A stretch of DNA of 64,000 nucleotides from CAZPKH01 sp964407165 (lineage in GTDB: Bacteria > Bacteroidota > Bacteroidia > Bacteroidales > Muribaculaceae): NCBI GenBank assembly GCA_964407165.1, contig CAYOUJ010000005.1, positions 4,919 through 68,918 on the forward strand. The letters are read 5' to 3'. Position 1 is the first letter of the stretch, and every line of letters begins with the position of its first letter. A model generated the notes under the pieces. That model worked only from the letters and a program-made list of their open reading frames with translations, ran no database searches and was not told where the DNA came from. Of this stretch, positions 40,396 to 49,409 are shown piece after piece. The position numbers were made by a program, and so were the translations under genes.

Positions 40396-42228
40396 CTACT
40401 CAACCGACTGCATCTCCACCAGATGGGTGTACACCCCTCCGCGGGCCATCAGCTCCTCGTGCGTGCCGCTCTCGACGATGCGGCCCTCTTGGAGCACGCA
40501 GATGCGCGAGGCATTGCGGATGGTGCTCAGGCGGTGGGCTATCACCAGTGTCGTGCGGTTGGCCATCAGGCGGTCAAGTGCCTGCTGCACAAGCTGCTCG
40601 CTCTCGCTGTCGAGGGCCGACGTGGCCTCGTCGAGTATGAGCACCGGCGGGTTCTTGAGTATTGCGCGGGCTATGGACAGGCGCTGCCGCTGGCCACCAG
40701 ACAGGCGGCATCCGCGGTCGCCGATGACGGTGTCGTAGCCATCTTCGGTGGCCATGATGAACTCATGGGCGTTGGCTATGCGGGCCGCGGCCTCCACCTG
40801 CTCCCGGGTAGCCCCCGGCACGCCGAAGGCTATGTTGTTGAAAATAGTGTCGTTGAAGAGTATCGCCTCCTGGTTGACGTTGCCCATGTAGCCGCGCAGC
40901 GTGTGCACCGGCAGGTCGCGCACGTCCACGCCGTCGATGGTGATGCGGCCGCTGTCGACGTCGTAGAAACGAGGCAGCAGGTCGGCAAGCGTCGACTTGC
41001 CGGAGCCGCTCTGGCCCACCAGCGCCACCGTCTCGCCGGGGCGGATGGTGATGTCGATGTCGCGCACCACGGCCACGTCGGAGTCGTAGCCGAACGACAC
41101 ATTCTCATACCGCACCTCGCCGCTGAATTTTGTGATCTCCTTGGGGATGGCGGGGTCTTTGATGGGATTGTCGGCCGAGAGTATGCGGTCGATTCGCTCC
41201 ATTGACGCCAGGCCCTTCTGCACCTGGTACATCGCTTTTGACAGATCCTTGGCCGGGTTGATGATGCTGTAGAAGATGACCATGTAGTAGATGAACGAGG
41301 CGGCGTTGATCGACGACGCCCCGTTGAGTATCAGCACGCCGCCGAACCACAGCACTATCGCTATGGTCAGGGTGCCAAGAAACTCGCTCATCGGGTGGGC
41401 CAGCGCCTGGCGGCGCATCACGCGGTTGGAGATGTCGACGAACCGTTGGTTGCCTCGATGGAAACGGTCGCGCACGCGTCCCTCGGCGTTGAACGCCTTG
41501 ATGATGCGCAGGCCTCCAAGAGTCTCCTCGATGTTGCTCATCAGCACGCCCCACTGTGTCTGCCCCTCCAGGCTCGTGCGCTTGAGACGCTTGCCCACGC
41601 GGCCCATCACCATTCCGGCCAACGGCAAGAGCACCAGCACGAAAAGTGTCAGCTGCCAGCTTATGGCCACCATCATGGCCAGGCACACGATAATCATCAC
41701 CGGATTTTTGAACAGCATGTCGAGCGACGACATGATCGAGTTTTCTATCTCGCTGACGTCGCCGGTCATGCGCGCCATCACGTCGCCCTTGCGCTCGTTG
41801 GTAAAGAATCCGATGGGAAGCAGTATAATCTTGTCATACACGAAGTTGCGGATGTCGCGGACTATGCCCGTGCGCAGCGGTATGATGAAATATGAACTCA
41901 GGAAGGCTGTTCCCGTCTTCAAGGCTGTCATCACTACCAGGGCGGCAGCCAGCAGCAGCAGCGTCATGCTCTGGCCGTAGTGGGCGATGCACTGCTGCGT
42001 GTAGTAGTAGAAGTTGTTGATGCACACGTCCTTAAACGAGCCGTCGCTCAGAGCCATGTATGCGTAGTGAGCCGCCCGCACCTGGAAGAGCATCTCCAGT
42101 ATCGGTATAATCAGCGCGAACGAGAACAGTGTCAACACCGCCGAGAGGATGTTGAACAGTATGTTGAGCGCCAGGTATTTCTTGTAGGGGGGCACGAAGC
42201 GGCGCAGCAGGCCCCAAAATCCGGACAT
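40396..42228 (-). CDS. ABC exporter with fused permease and ATPase, MsbA-like
   Basis: A 610-residue half-transporter that works as a homodimer in the inner membrane. It has six transmembrane helices in the first 330 residues and a nucleotide-binding domain with Walker A (GQSGSGKST), Q-loop, signature LSGGQRQRLSIARAI, Walker B (VLILDEATSALD) and the H-loop (VIAHRLST). The family exports lipids (lipid A flippase MsbA) or peptides and drugs; the substrate is not readable here. A MITE copy lies about 100 bp upstream of its start. Confidence 0.88.
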   Translation of the reverse strand: MSGFWGLLRRFVPPYKKYLALNILFNILSAVLTLFSFALIIPILEMLFQVRAAHYAYMALSDGSFKDVCINNFYYYTQQCIAHYGQSMTLLLLAAALVVMTALKTGTAFLSSYFIIPLRTGIVRDIRNFVYDKIILLPIGFFTNERKGDVMARMTGDVSEIENSIMSSLDMLFKNPVMIIVCLAMMVAISWQLTLFVLVLLPLAGMVMGRVGKRLKRTSLEGQTQWGVLMSNIEETLGGLRIIKAFNAEGRVRDRFHRGNQRFVDISNRVMRRQALAHPMSEFLGTLTIAIVLWFGGVLILNGASSINAASFIYYMVIFYSIINPAKDLSKAMYQVQKGLASMERIDRILSADNPIKDPAIPKEITKFSGEVRYENVSFGYDSDVAVVRDIDITIRPGETVALVGQSGSGKSTLADLLPRFYDVDSGRITIDGVDVRDLPVHTLRGYMGNVNQEAILFNDTIFNNIAFGVPGATREQVEAAARIANAHEFIMATEDGYDTVIGDRGCRLSGGQRQRLSIARAILKNPPVLILDEATSALDSESEQLVQQALDRLMANRTTLVIAHRLSTIRNASRICVLQEGRIVESGTHEELMARGGVYTHLVEMQSVE

Positions 42229-42326
42229 CTAAAGTGCCAAGTGTTATGTTTTAAGTGTCAAATTTCGGGTGTGACGTGTTAAGTGACCGGTGCCGGCAAA
42301 TCGTTCAGCTTATCACTAATCACTAA

Positions 42327-42508
42327 GAGCCTGTTTAATAAAAAATGTTATTTTTTTGTAGGCTGATTTTGAGCCAGTTTGGATTTTTGAGGAAGGAGTT
42401 TAGCGGGCTAAATGACTGACGAAAAAAGCCAAAATGGCCAAAATAAGCCACAAAAAAAGAACAAAGTGAGAATTAATCTATTTTTAACGATTTTTATTAA
42501 ACAGGCTC
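42327..42508. mobile_element. 182-bp MITE-like element, copy 2 (inverted)
   Basis: Same ends (GAGCCTGTTTAATAAAAA) and length as 33562-33743, in the opposite orientation. The flanking 3-bp duplication is TAA (42324-42326 and 42509-42511), which reads TTA when oriented like copy 1. The right end touches the dnaX stop codon. Confidence 0.88.
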
Positions 42509-44277
42509 TAAATGAGATTTAGGCCAAGGGTTGCAACGAAGTCGTCAAACCCCTCGTTGTCCTCCCCGAGGTGCTTGAGCAACTCGCGCTCGGTCCACGT
42601 CACCGGCGACCCTTCCCCCGAATTCCGGCGAAGGGTGATGGCCACGAAGTCGTTGCCCAGGGTGTCGTGTATGTGCTGCAATATCTCCTTGATGCGATTA
42701 TGCATCATGTTGAGCTGCAGGTCGTTTTCAACGTTCACCACGTATGCGTTGGCCTCCTGGAGCACCGGGCGGCCGGCGCGCATGGTGTTTATGATAATCT
42801 GGTCGGTTGGGTGCTGCTCGATGTAGCTGTCCCAGGCACGCTGCAGAGCCTCCTCGGTATAGGGGTTGTTGCGCATCTGGGCGGCCGCCTTTGCCGCCGG
42901 GGTCGGCTCGTTGTCAGTCTGTTTGTGCTTGAGCGACCGCAGCGACAGCCCGTGCTCGCGCGGCGCGGGGTTCACCCGAGGGGGGTCGATGAGCTGTATG
43001 CCGGCTCCCCCGCGAGCCCCCCCCGACCCCCCGGAGGTCCCCCCCGACCCTCCCTCAAGGGGGGGGGACGCCACTTTAGCGGGCGTCGCCTGCTGGGGTG
43101 CCTGCGGAGGTTGCTGCGTCTGAGGTGCTGTCGGCGTTATCCTCTGCAAACTTGGCGCTCCCCCCCCTTGGGGGGGGCTGGGGGGGGCTTCCAGTTGGCA
43201 TATCTTGGCCAGCGTAAGCTCGACGAGCAGTTGCTTCGACGAGGTGGTGCGGTAGTTGATGTCCGCCTGGTTGCACAGTTCCAGGGCCTTGAGCAGGAAC
43301 GGCATCGAGCAGCGCCGCGAAACCTCCTGCATCGCGCGACCGGCGTCGGCGCCGACGTCCAGGAGGCCCAGCGTGGCGTCGTCGTGAGCCACCGCCAGGT
43401 CGCGGAAATATCCCGCCAGGCCGTTGAGGAAGAACTGTGAGTCAAACCCGCGGTCACGTATCTCCTTGTAGATTAGCCATGTCTGCATCACGTCGCCGGC
43501 CATGAACGCCTCCGTCAACCGATTGTAATACTCAAAGTCGAGCACGTTGAGGTTGTCGATGGTCGTCTGGTAGGTGATATTGCCTCGCGACGAAGCCGCC
43601 ACTTGGTCGAATATCGAGAGCGCATCGCGCATGGCGCCGTCGGCCTTGCGGGCTATGATGTTGAGCGCGGCGGGTTCGTAGCTGATGCCCTCCGCCTGGG
43701 CCACGTGCGACAGGTGGTCGATCATGTCCTGTATGGTGATGCGGCTGAAGTCGTAGATCTGGCAGCGCGACAGGATGGTGGGGAGCACCTTGTGCTTCTC
43801 AGTGGTCGCCAGGATGAACACCACGTAGCTCGGCGGCTCCTCGAGCGTTTTGAGGAAGGCGTTGAATGCCGCCGACGACAGCATGTGCACCTCGTCGATG
43901 ATAAACACCCGGTAGCGCCCGTTGGCGGGCGGTATCTGCACCTGGTCGATGATGACGCGGATGTCGTCGACAGAGTTGTTTGAGGCTGCGTCGAGCTCGA
44001 TGATGTTCAGCGAGTTGCCCGCGTTGAATGCCCGGCACGAGGCGCACTCGTTGCACGCTTCGCCATCGGCGGTGGGGTGCTCGCAGTTGATGGTCTTGGC
44101 CATGATGCGCGCGCACGACGTCTTGCCCACTCCGCGGGAGCCGCAGAATAGGTAGCTGTGGGCCAGGCGCCCGGTGGCGATGGCGTTTTTGAGGGTGGAG
44201 GTGAGCGCGCTCTGTCCCACTACCGTGGCAAATGTCGACGGGCGGTACTTGCGCGCTGATACTATGTAATTTTCCAT
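42508..44277 (-). CDS. dnaX: DNA polymerase III subunit gamma/tau
   Basis: The clamp-loader ATPase of the replicative polymerase. The 589-residue protein has Walker A (GSRGVGKTSCAR), the zinc cysteines (CEHPTADGEACNECASC), DEVHMLS, and the sensor SRC motif in LSRCQIYDFSR. The linker at about residues 370-430 contains two translated GC-rich repeats (PPSPPQGGGAPS; SPPLEGGSGG followed by Gly/Ser runs). A short tau-like C-terminal domain follows. The stop codon is formed by the MITE target duplication plus the first MITE base. It has its own well-spaced promoter. Confidence 0.95.
   Translation of the reverse strand: MENYIVSARKYRPSTFATVVGQSALTSTLKNAIATGRLAHSYLFCGSRGVGKTSCARIMAKTINCEHPTADGEACNECASCRAFNAGNSLNIIELDAASNNSVDDIRVIIDQVQIPPANGRYRVFIIDEVHMLSSAAFNAFLKTLEEPPSYVVFILATTEKHKVLPTILSRCQIYDFSRITIQDMIDHLSHVAQAEGISYEPAALNIIARKADGAMRDALSIFDQVAASSRGNITYQTTIDNLNVLDFEYYNRLTEAFMAGDVMQTWLIYKEIRDRGFDSQFFLNGLAGYFRDLAVAHDDATLGLLDVGADAGRAMQEVSRRCSMPFLLKALELCNQADINYRTTSSKQLLVELTLAKICQLEAPPSPPQGGGAPSLQRITPTAPQTQQPPQAPQQATPAKVASPPLEGGSGGTSGGSGGARGGAGIQLIDPPRVNPAPREHGLSLRSLKHKQTDNEPTPAAKAAAQMRNNPYTEEALQRAWDSYIEQHPTDQIIINTMRAGRPVLQEANAYVVNVENDLQLNMMHNRIKEILQHIHDTLGNDFVAITLRRNSGEGSPVTWTERELLKHLGEDNEGFDDFVATLGLNLI
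43010..43190. repeat. C/G-run repeats within the dnaX linker
   Basis: Two clusters (43013-43072 and 43157-43189) of C-runs and G-runs of the CCCTCAAGGGGGGG type encode PPLEGG and PPQGGG peptides in frame in dnaX. They match the repeat family seen at 26025-26128 and 55929-55970. Confidence 0.75.
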
Positions 44278-44318
44278 TGGCAGAAATCAGTAGTGACGGG
44301 CCGCTTGATGCCCAAGTG

Positions 44319-44348
44319 CAAATTTACGCCTTTTCCCCGACACGACAA
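44319..44348 (-). promoter_or_regulatory. promoter of dnaX
   Basis: On the minus strand TTG (44348-44346) and TAAATTTG (44326-44319) are spaced by 19 bp. The leader is about 35 nt. Confidence 0.7.
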
Positions 44349-44481
44349 AATTATTCATAAACCTTTGCGTGCCCGCGTGCGTTCTACCTCAAAGAAAACC
44401 CCTTTGCCACACTTATGATAGTAACAGGGAGGGCCGCGGACGCACCTCGCGCCGCGGTCCTTTATCTCTTTGAGTAAAGTC

Positions 44482-45099
44482 TTAAAAGAGTGTCGGATAG
44501 TCGAGCAGCCGGAATGTCATTCGGTGGTGAGGTGTCGGGCCGTATTCGGCAATGGCCGCGCGGTGGTCGCGGGTAGGGTAGCCCTTGTTCACTTCCCAAT
44601 GATAGTGTGGATATTCCGCGGCCAGGGCGCGCATGCGCTCGTCGCGGTGAGTCTTGGCAAGTATGGAGGCTGCGGCAATGTTGCCGAAGCGTCCGTCGCC
44701 CTTGACAAACGTCTGCCACTCGATTCCCTCGCGCCACGGGGTGAACCGGTTGCCGTCGACCGCTATCGCCTCCGGCGTCACCGTCAGCGCGTCCATTGCG
44801 CGGTGCATGGCCAGTATCGACGCCCTTAATATATTAATGTGGTCGATCTCCTGCGGCGACACCTCCGCCACGGCCCACGCCACGGCCTCGCGCTCGATTA
44901 CCTCACGCAGGGCGTCGCGGCGCTTCTCGCTCAGTTGCTTGGAGTCGTTGAGCCACGGATGCGTGAACCCCCGCGGGAGTATCACCGCGGCCGCAAACAC
45001 CGGCCCTGCCAGGCATCCGCGCCCCGCCTCGTCGCATCCGGCCTCCACGCAGTCCTCGCGCGACGCCCACGGCAACATTGGTTCAGCAACAGATTTCAC
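44482..45099 (-). CDS. rnhB: ribonuclease HII
   Basis: Removes RNA from RNA-DNA hybrids, including single ribonucleotides in DNA. The 205-residue product has the active-site motif [14 protein letters not shown] (residues 21-34), [16 protein letters not shown] and [12 protein letters not shown], so the acidic residues are present. The GTG at 45099 overlaps the stop of the Na/Pi cotransporter gene (GTGA, 4 bp), which supports that start; an ATG at 45078 is the alternative. A GC hairpin near 44430-44462 may terminate the transcript. Confidence 0.93.
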   Translation of the reverse strand: MKSVAEPMLPWASREDCVEAGCDEAGRGCLAGPVFAAAVILPRGFTHPWLNDSKQLSEKRRDALREVIEREAVAWAVAEVSPQEIDHINILRASILAMHRAMDALTVTPEAIAVDGNRFTPWREGIEWQTFVKGDGRFGNIAAASILAKTHRDERMRALAAEYPHYHWEVNKGYPTRDHRAAIAEYGPTPHHRMTFRLLDYPTLF

Positions 45100-46922
45100 T
45101 TGATTACGGAGTGGCGGTACTGATCGCGGATGGTGTCGACTACGTTGATGATGAAGTCGCCCGTCTTCTCCAGGTTGCCTATGATGTCCATGTAGTAGAT
45201 GCCCTCCTGGTAGTCGTAGTGGTGGTCGTTGATGTTCTGGATGTTGGCGTTGCGCAGCTGGTTGCGGAAGTTGTTGATCTCGCGCTCGATGTTGTAGCTC
45301 TTAATAATCTCCGGCTCGGTCACGTGCTCCATGTTCTCGAGCAGGAGCAGCATCTGGTCCATCGCCTGGTCGACGTAGCCGAACATGGTGTCGATGTTGC
45401 CATAGATTTCCTCGTTGAAGTGGGCGTTGCTCTGCTGCTTGCGCAGGAGTATCTTGCCGGTGCCGGAGCAGCAGTCGGCTATCGACTCCAGCTCGCCGAC
45501 TATGCGCAGCAGCGCTGCCACGCGCATCTTCGACTCGTTTGACAGGCGACCCTCGCTCACACGGTTGAGGTAGCCCGCTATCTCCAGCTCCATGCGGTCG
45601 CTGATGTCCTCGTATTTCTCCAGACGGCTCTGCAGGTCGGTGAAGGCGGTGCCCTCCGGCTTGGTGTGTACCAGGTCTTTAGCCATCGTCAGCATGCGTG
45701 CCACGCGCTGGCCGTAGACGGTAGTCTCCTTTTCGGCCTGTGAGATGTTGAGCTCCGAAGCGCTCAACAGGCCGCCGGTGATGTAGCGAAGCTTGAACTC
45801 GTCCTCCTCGTCGGTCTTCTTGGCCGGGATAAGACGCTTGACTATGCGCACGTAAAGCGTGCAGAACCATATCATTATCGACACGTTCACCAGATTGAAC
45901 ACTGTGTGGAATATCGACAGGCCGAACGACACCGACATCTGCATCTGCGCTATCTGCGCCACCACAGGGTGGTCGTTGGGCAGCGAGTTGTCAAACAAAT
46001 GGTTATACAGCTCGGGGTCAGACTGCTCCAGCCCGTTGACAAACGTCGACAGCTGCGCCGGGTCTCCCTGGCCTATGGCCTCGGTAAGCCATTGGTTGAG
46101 GTGGACGAACGGGTAGAACACCGCCAGGCACCAAACCGTGCCCAGCACATTGAACAGCAGGTGCCCCATGGCGGTGCGGCGCGCCGCCGTGTTGCCGCCC
46201 ATCGACGCCATGATGGGGGTGATAGTGGTGCCTATGTTGGAGCCCAGCACCAGGGCGCATGACAGGTCGAAGTCAATCCATCCCTTCGAACACATTATCA
46301 GCGTTATGGCAAACGTCGCTGCCGAGCTTTGGATGACCATTGTCAGTATCAGGCCGACAAGCAGGAAGATGACCACTGACCCGTAGCCCAGGTCGGTGTA
46401 GCGATTTAGAAACGCAAACATCTCGGGATTGCTCTGCAGGTCGGGCACGTAGGTGCTGATGCTGTCGAGTCCCATGAACAGGAACGCAAAGCCTATCAGG
46501 AACTCGCCCATCGACTTCTGCCGGCTTTTCTTCATGAACAGCAGGGGCACGGAGAAGCCGATCAGCGGCAGCACAAAGGCCGAAATGTTGACCTTGAAGC
46601 CGAAGAGGGCAATGACCCAGGCGGTGAACGTGGTGCCCACGTTGGCGCCCATTATCACAGCCATCGACTGTGCCAGCGACATCAGGCCGGCGTTGACAAA
46701 CGACACCACCATCACGGTGGACGCCGACGAGCTCTGTATCAGAGCAGTGATAAGGAAACCGGTGAGCAGGCCCGTGAAGCGGTTGCGGGTCATTGCCGAC
46801 AGAATGTTGCGCAGGCGCTCGCCGGCGGCTTTCTGCAAGCCTTCGCTCATCACCTTCATGCCGTAGAGGAAGAGCCCCACGGAGCCCAGAAGGCCAAGGA
46901 AGTCGAGTAGACTGTAGTTCAT
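45096..46922 (-). CDS. Na/Pi cotransporter family protein with PhoU-like domain
   Basis: Imports phosphate with sodium, or in some relatives exports it. The 608-residue protein has two repeated membrane halves, each with the QSSSA motif region ([12 protein letters not shown] at about residues 60-71; [14 protein letters not shown] at about 205-218), and GANVGTT/GSNIGTT loops. A C-terminal cytoplasmic helical domain of about 200 residues resembles PhoU. It has its own promoter and overlaps rnhB by 4 bp, suggesting coupled translation. Confidence 0.92.
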   Translation of the reverse strand: MNYSLLDFLGLLGSVGLFLYGMKVMSEGLQKAAGERLRNILSAMTRNRFTGLLTGFLITALIQSSSASTVMVVSFVNAGLMSLAQSMAVIMGANVGTTFTAWVIALFGFKVNISAFVLPLIGFSVPLLFMKKSRQKSMGEFLIGFAFLFMGLDSISTYVPDLQSNPEMFAFLNRYTDLGYGSVVIFLLVGLILTMVIQSSAATFAITLIMCSKGWIDFDLSCALVLGSNIGTTITPIMASMGGNTAARRTAMGHLLFNVLGTVWCLAVFYPFVHLNQWLTEAIGQGDPAQLSTFVNGLEQSDPELYNHLFDNSLPNDHPVVAQIAQMQMSVSFGLSIFHTVFNLVNVSIMIWFCTLYVRIVKRLIPAKKTDEEDEFKLRYITGGLLSASELNISQAEKETTVYGQRVARMLTMAKDLVHTKPEGTAFTDLQSRLEKYEDISDRMELEIAGYLNRVSEGRLSNESKMRVAALLRIVGELESIADCCSGTGKILLRKQQSNAHFNEEIYGNIDTMFGYVDQAMDQMLLLLENMEHVTEPEIIKSYNIEREINNFRNQLRNANIQNINDHHYDYQEGIYYMDIIGNLEKTGDFIINVVDTIRDQYRHSVIK

Positions 46923-46967
46923 TGAGAGGGGGGTGAGGTGTTATTGGTGCCCGTATTTTGGACGCTA

Positions 46968-47000
46968 CAAAGTTAGCAACAATTATCCTAATTACGCAAA
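46968..47000 (-). promoter_or_regulatory. promoter of the Na/Pi cotransporter gene
   Basis: On the minus strand TTTG (47000-46997) and TAACTTTG (46975-46968) are spaced by 21 bp. Confidence 0.65.
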
Positions 47001-47045
47001 AATTCACCAAAAATCTCCCTCGATCACCCTCCACGCCTGCTTTTT

Positions 47046-47076
47046 TTTGGCAATTCACATTATTTGCCTATCTTTG
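47046..47076 (+). promoter_or_regulatory. promoter upstream of the zinc-ribbon protein gene
   Basis: TTTG (47046-47049) and TATCTTTG (47069-47076) are spaced by 19 bp. This lies about 205 bp before the start codon; a second -7-like TAAATTTG occurs at 47187-47194 without a -33. Confidence 0.65.
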
Positions 47077-47281
47077 TGGCCACATCAGCTCCCTGCGATG
47101 AAGGAGCGCCCGGCGCCCGGTGCGGCCGCTGTGTCTTTGAACCAATATGAACCTGTCCGGCTCCGGCCCGTGACGCTCGTTTGTCGTAAATTTGCACTTG
47201 CGCAACGGACCACCGGCGCCGCTATGTACAATCACCGCGGACGGCGTGACATCCTGCCGCCCGGTATTAACCTTACACCAC
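47077..47281 (+). other. long leader of the zinc-ribbon protein gene
   Basis: About 200 bp lie between the promoter and the start codon. A 67-codon ORF (47098-47301) crosses it and overlaps the gene start, but it has no recognisable features. No riboswitch was recognised. Confidence 0.35.
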
Positions 47282-47992
47282 ATGACTCTTGCAGATTTTG
47301 AACGACTTGTAGACATGGCTCTCGCCGACGGGGTGCTCACCCCTGACGAGCAGCAGGTGCTCCTCAAACGCGCAGCCGAGCTCAACCTCACGCCAATGGA
47401 GCTCCAGATGATCATTGACGCCCGCCAGTATGAGCGCCAGCAGCGCCTCCAGGCGCAAGTTCCCGCCAAGGCGGCGCCCAAGCCCGCCACGCCCCCGGCT
47501 CCTGCTCCGCAACCCAAGGCCAACGCCGGCGGAGTGCACCGGTGCCCCCACTGCGGCGCCGTCATCAACGGCGTCATAGGCAACTGTCCCGAGTGTGGCA
47601 TCACGCTCACCGGCGTTCAGGCAAATTCCGCCGTGCAGTGCCTCGCCGACAAACTCGAGCAGATCAGGTCGCAAAGCTCCAGCAGCATCACAAACAAGTT
47701 TCTCAGGATGTTTGAGCTTGACGCCGTTCAGCAGAGATGCGTCGAGGCCGTTCGCACCTTCCCGGTGCCTACGACCAAACTCGACCTGGTGGAGTTCATG
47801 ACTTATTGCCACACCAATTACAAGGCATTAAACCATGATCCCGAAAACCGCCAGCTCTCCAAGGCATGGAAGGCCAAGCGCGACGAGTGCATCAACAAGG
47901 CCACAATCTTCTTTGCCGACGACGCTGAAGTGCAGGCATCCATCAAAACGGTGCAAAAAAGCGGAAATGGTTTTTTCAACAGATTTAAATAA
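47282..47992 (+). CDS. TerB-like and zinc-ribbon protein
   Basis: A 236-residue cytoplasmic protein. Residues 4-48 (LVDMALADGVLTPDEQQVLL) have the acidic helical pattern of TerB-like domains. A Pro/Ala/Lys linker follows (61-82), then a four-cysteine zinc ribbon (CPHC at 88-91 and CPEC at 102-105). The C-terminal helical half contains a second set of conserved-looking aromatic and charged residues but no motif I know. The ATG at 47282 gives the TerB-like start; the frame extends further upstream into the leader. Two very small genes follow within 10 bp each, suggesting one operon. Confidence 0.72.
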   Translation: MTLADFERLVDMALADGVLTPDEQQVLLKRAAELNLTPMELQMIIDARQYERQQRLQAQVPAKAAPKPATPPAPAPQPKANAGGVHRCPHCGAVINGVIGNCPECGITLTGVQANSAVQCLADKLEQIRSQSSSSITNKFLRMFELDAVQQRCVEAVRTFPVPTTKLDLVEFMTYCHTNYKALNHDPENRQLSKAWKAKRDECINKATIFFADDAEVQASIKTVQKSGNGFFNRFK

Positions 47993-48001
47993 TAACGTAC
48001 G

Positions 48002-48160
48002 ATGGGCCTCGAAGGCCCCTTCGACGAGCCACAGCTCCGGACACTCGTCGCCAAGGGAAAGATAAAGCCCGAAAAACTTATGTGGATACCCGGGATGGAT
48101 GCCAGGACTAACGCGGCCTCTATCCCCCTAGTCAACAAATATATACTGTTAAACACTTAA
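48002..48160 (+). CDS. very small GYF_2-like protein
   Basis: A 52-residue ORF beginning 9 bp after the previous stop. GPFDEPQLRTLVAKGKIKPE followed by LMWIPGM matches the core of GYF_2 (DUF4339) domains, which normally start with a Trp/Tyr-rich strand; that strand is missing here and an in-frame stop lies immediately upstream. It may be a trimmed domain acting with the zinc-ribbon protein, or a remnant of a formerly longer protein. No clear start-site evidence. Confidence 0.5.
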   Translation: MGLEGPFDEPQLRTLVAKGKIKPEKLMWIPGMDARTNAASIPLVNKYILLNT

Positions 48161-48165
48161 TCGTA

Positions 48166-48339
48166 ATGGGACTTTTCGGAAAAAAGAAAAAGAAGAAATC
48201 GCTGGGCGGCAAAGCCGCTGACTACGCCGTGGGCAAAGCCAAGGACGCCGTCATGGACAAGGCCAAGGACGCCGCCAAAGACGTGGCCAAGGAGAAGGCC
48301 TCCGGCTGCCTCGGCTGGATCTGGGACATGTTCTTCTGA
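48166..48339 (+). CDS. very small lysine-rich amphipathic protein
   Basis: A 57-residue ORF starting 5 bp after the previous stop. It opens with MGLFGKKKKKKSLGGKAADY, continues as an Ala/Lys/Asp helix of heptad-like units (AKDAVMDKAKDAAKDVAKEK), and ends with a hydrophobic tail CLGWIWDMFF. The pattern suggests a helix lying on or inserting into a membrane or binding a nucleic acid. No family recognised. It is placed between the GYF-like gene and the sodium channel gene. Confidence 0.55.
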   Translation: MGLFGKKKKKKSLGGKAADYAVGKAKDAVMDKAKDAAKDVAKEKASGCLGWIWDMFF

Positions 48340-48361
48340 GACCGCGCCCTCTCCGGTGCCT

Positions 48362-48392
48362 CTGCACATGCCCCGATACGGGGCGTGTGCAG
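48362..48392 (+). terminator. hairpin between the small genes and the channel gene
   Basis: A 13-bp stem (CTGCACATGCCCC with a G-T compatible partner) and a 5-nt loop. No T-run, so it could also be a processing or stability element. Confidence 0.5.
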
Positions 48393-48445
48393 TGGCGTGT
48401 CCATGCCTCCCCCCAAAAACAAATCCTTAATTACTCAATCTGCTT

Positions 48446-49318
48446 ATGGAAAATCCCGAGGGCGCACTCGCCCTGTCATCACCCATGCAGCGGCTCACCG
48501 CGTTTGTCGAGTCTGACCGTTTCAACGCATTCATTATCTTTGTCATCATACTCAACGCCGGGCTCCTGGGCCTGGAGACAAGCCCCGGCGTGATGAACCA
48601 TTTGGGGCGTGCCGTCAGCCTGATGTCTGACATCTGCATCTGGGTGTTCATTGTCGAAGCCGTCCTAAAGCTTATAGCATACCGCCACCGATACTTCTAC
48701 AGCGGGTGGAACGTCTTTGACTTCCTTATCCTCGCCATTACCCTCGTCCCCTCCGGTGGCGCCGTGTCTGCCTTCCGAGGGCTGCGCGTGCTGCGCGTGC
48801 TGCGTTCGCTAAAACTGGTCTCCGCCATCGGCCACCTGCGCATCATCATAAAGGCCATCCTGGTTTCCGTGCCGGCCGTCATGTGGACAGGTGCATTGCT
48901 CATCATTTTCTTCTACATATACGGTATTGTCGGCCAGAACATGTTCGGCGCCGACTTCCCCGACTGGTTCGGCACCATCGGGGCATCGATCTATACCCTC
49001 TTCCAAGTGATGACCCTCGAGAGCTGGAGCATGGGCATCTCCCGACCCGTCATGGCCGTGCATCCGTGGGCGTGGATATACTTCGTCAGCTTCGTGCTCA
49101 TCAGCTCTTACACAATTATCAATGTGATAGTCGGCATCGTCGTCAACGCCGTCAGCGAGATCTCGGCAGCCGAGGAGGTCCACAAGGCCGAGCAGGAGGC
49201 AAAGCGCCAGGCCAAGGAACCCGCCGGGGAGACATCGCCCGACCACAACGAGCTGGCAGACCAGCTCAAGGCGCTAAAATCCCTCGTCGCCGACCTCGAG
49301 AAACGCCTCGAAAAATAG
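48446..49318 (+). CDS. bacterial voltage-gated sodium channel (NaChBac-like)
   Basis: A single-domain channel subunit that forms homotetramers. The 290-residue protein has S1-S3 helices, an S4 sensor with a basic residue at every third position (R111, R114, R117, R120, K123 in FRGLRVLRVLRSLK), S5, a pore with filter TLESWS (190-195), which is nearly the NaChBac TLESWA filter, and S6. A C-terminal helical coiled coil (LADQLKALKSLVADLEKRLE) should hold the tetramer. Sodium selectivity is inferred from the filter. Confidence 0.92.
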   Translation: MENPEGALALSSPMQRLTAFVESDRFNAFIIFVIILNAGLLGLETSPGVMNHLGRAVSLMSDICIWVFIVEAVLKLIAYRHRYFYSGWNVFDFLILAITLVPSGGAVSAFRGLRVLRVLRSLKLVSAIGHLRIIIKAILVSVPAVMWTGALLIIFFYIYGIVGQNMFGADFPDWFGTIGASIYTLFQVMTLESWSMGISRPVMAVHPWAWIYFVSFVLISSYTIINVIVGIVVNAVSEISAAEEVHKAEQEAKRQAKEPAGETSPDHNELADQLKALKSLVADLEKRLEK

Positions 49319-49343
49319 ACGCCCGGCCGCTTCCACAACTTTT

Positions 49344-49375
49344 TTTGCCAAATTGCAAGATTTAACCTATCTTTG
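49344..49375 (+). promoter_or_regulatory. promoter of the FKBP gene pair
   Basis: TTTG (49344-49347) and TATCTTTG (49368-49375) are spaced by 20 bp. The start codon lies 34 bp downstream. Confidence 0.7.
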
Positions 49376-49409
49376 CCGTCGATTTTGTCACCTTATTTGT
49401 TATGACTTT

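Noticed and set aside
47098..47301. 67-codon ORF in the leader of the zinc-ribbon gene
   Set aside because: It has no recognisable features and overlaps the better supported start at 47282. Kept only as a possible leader ORF.
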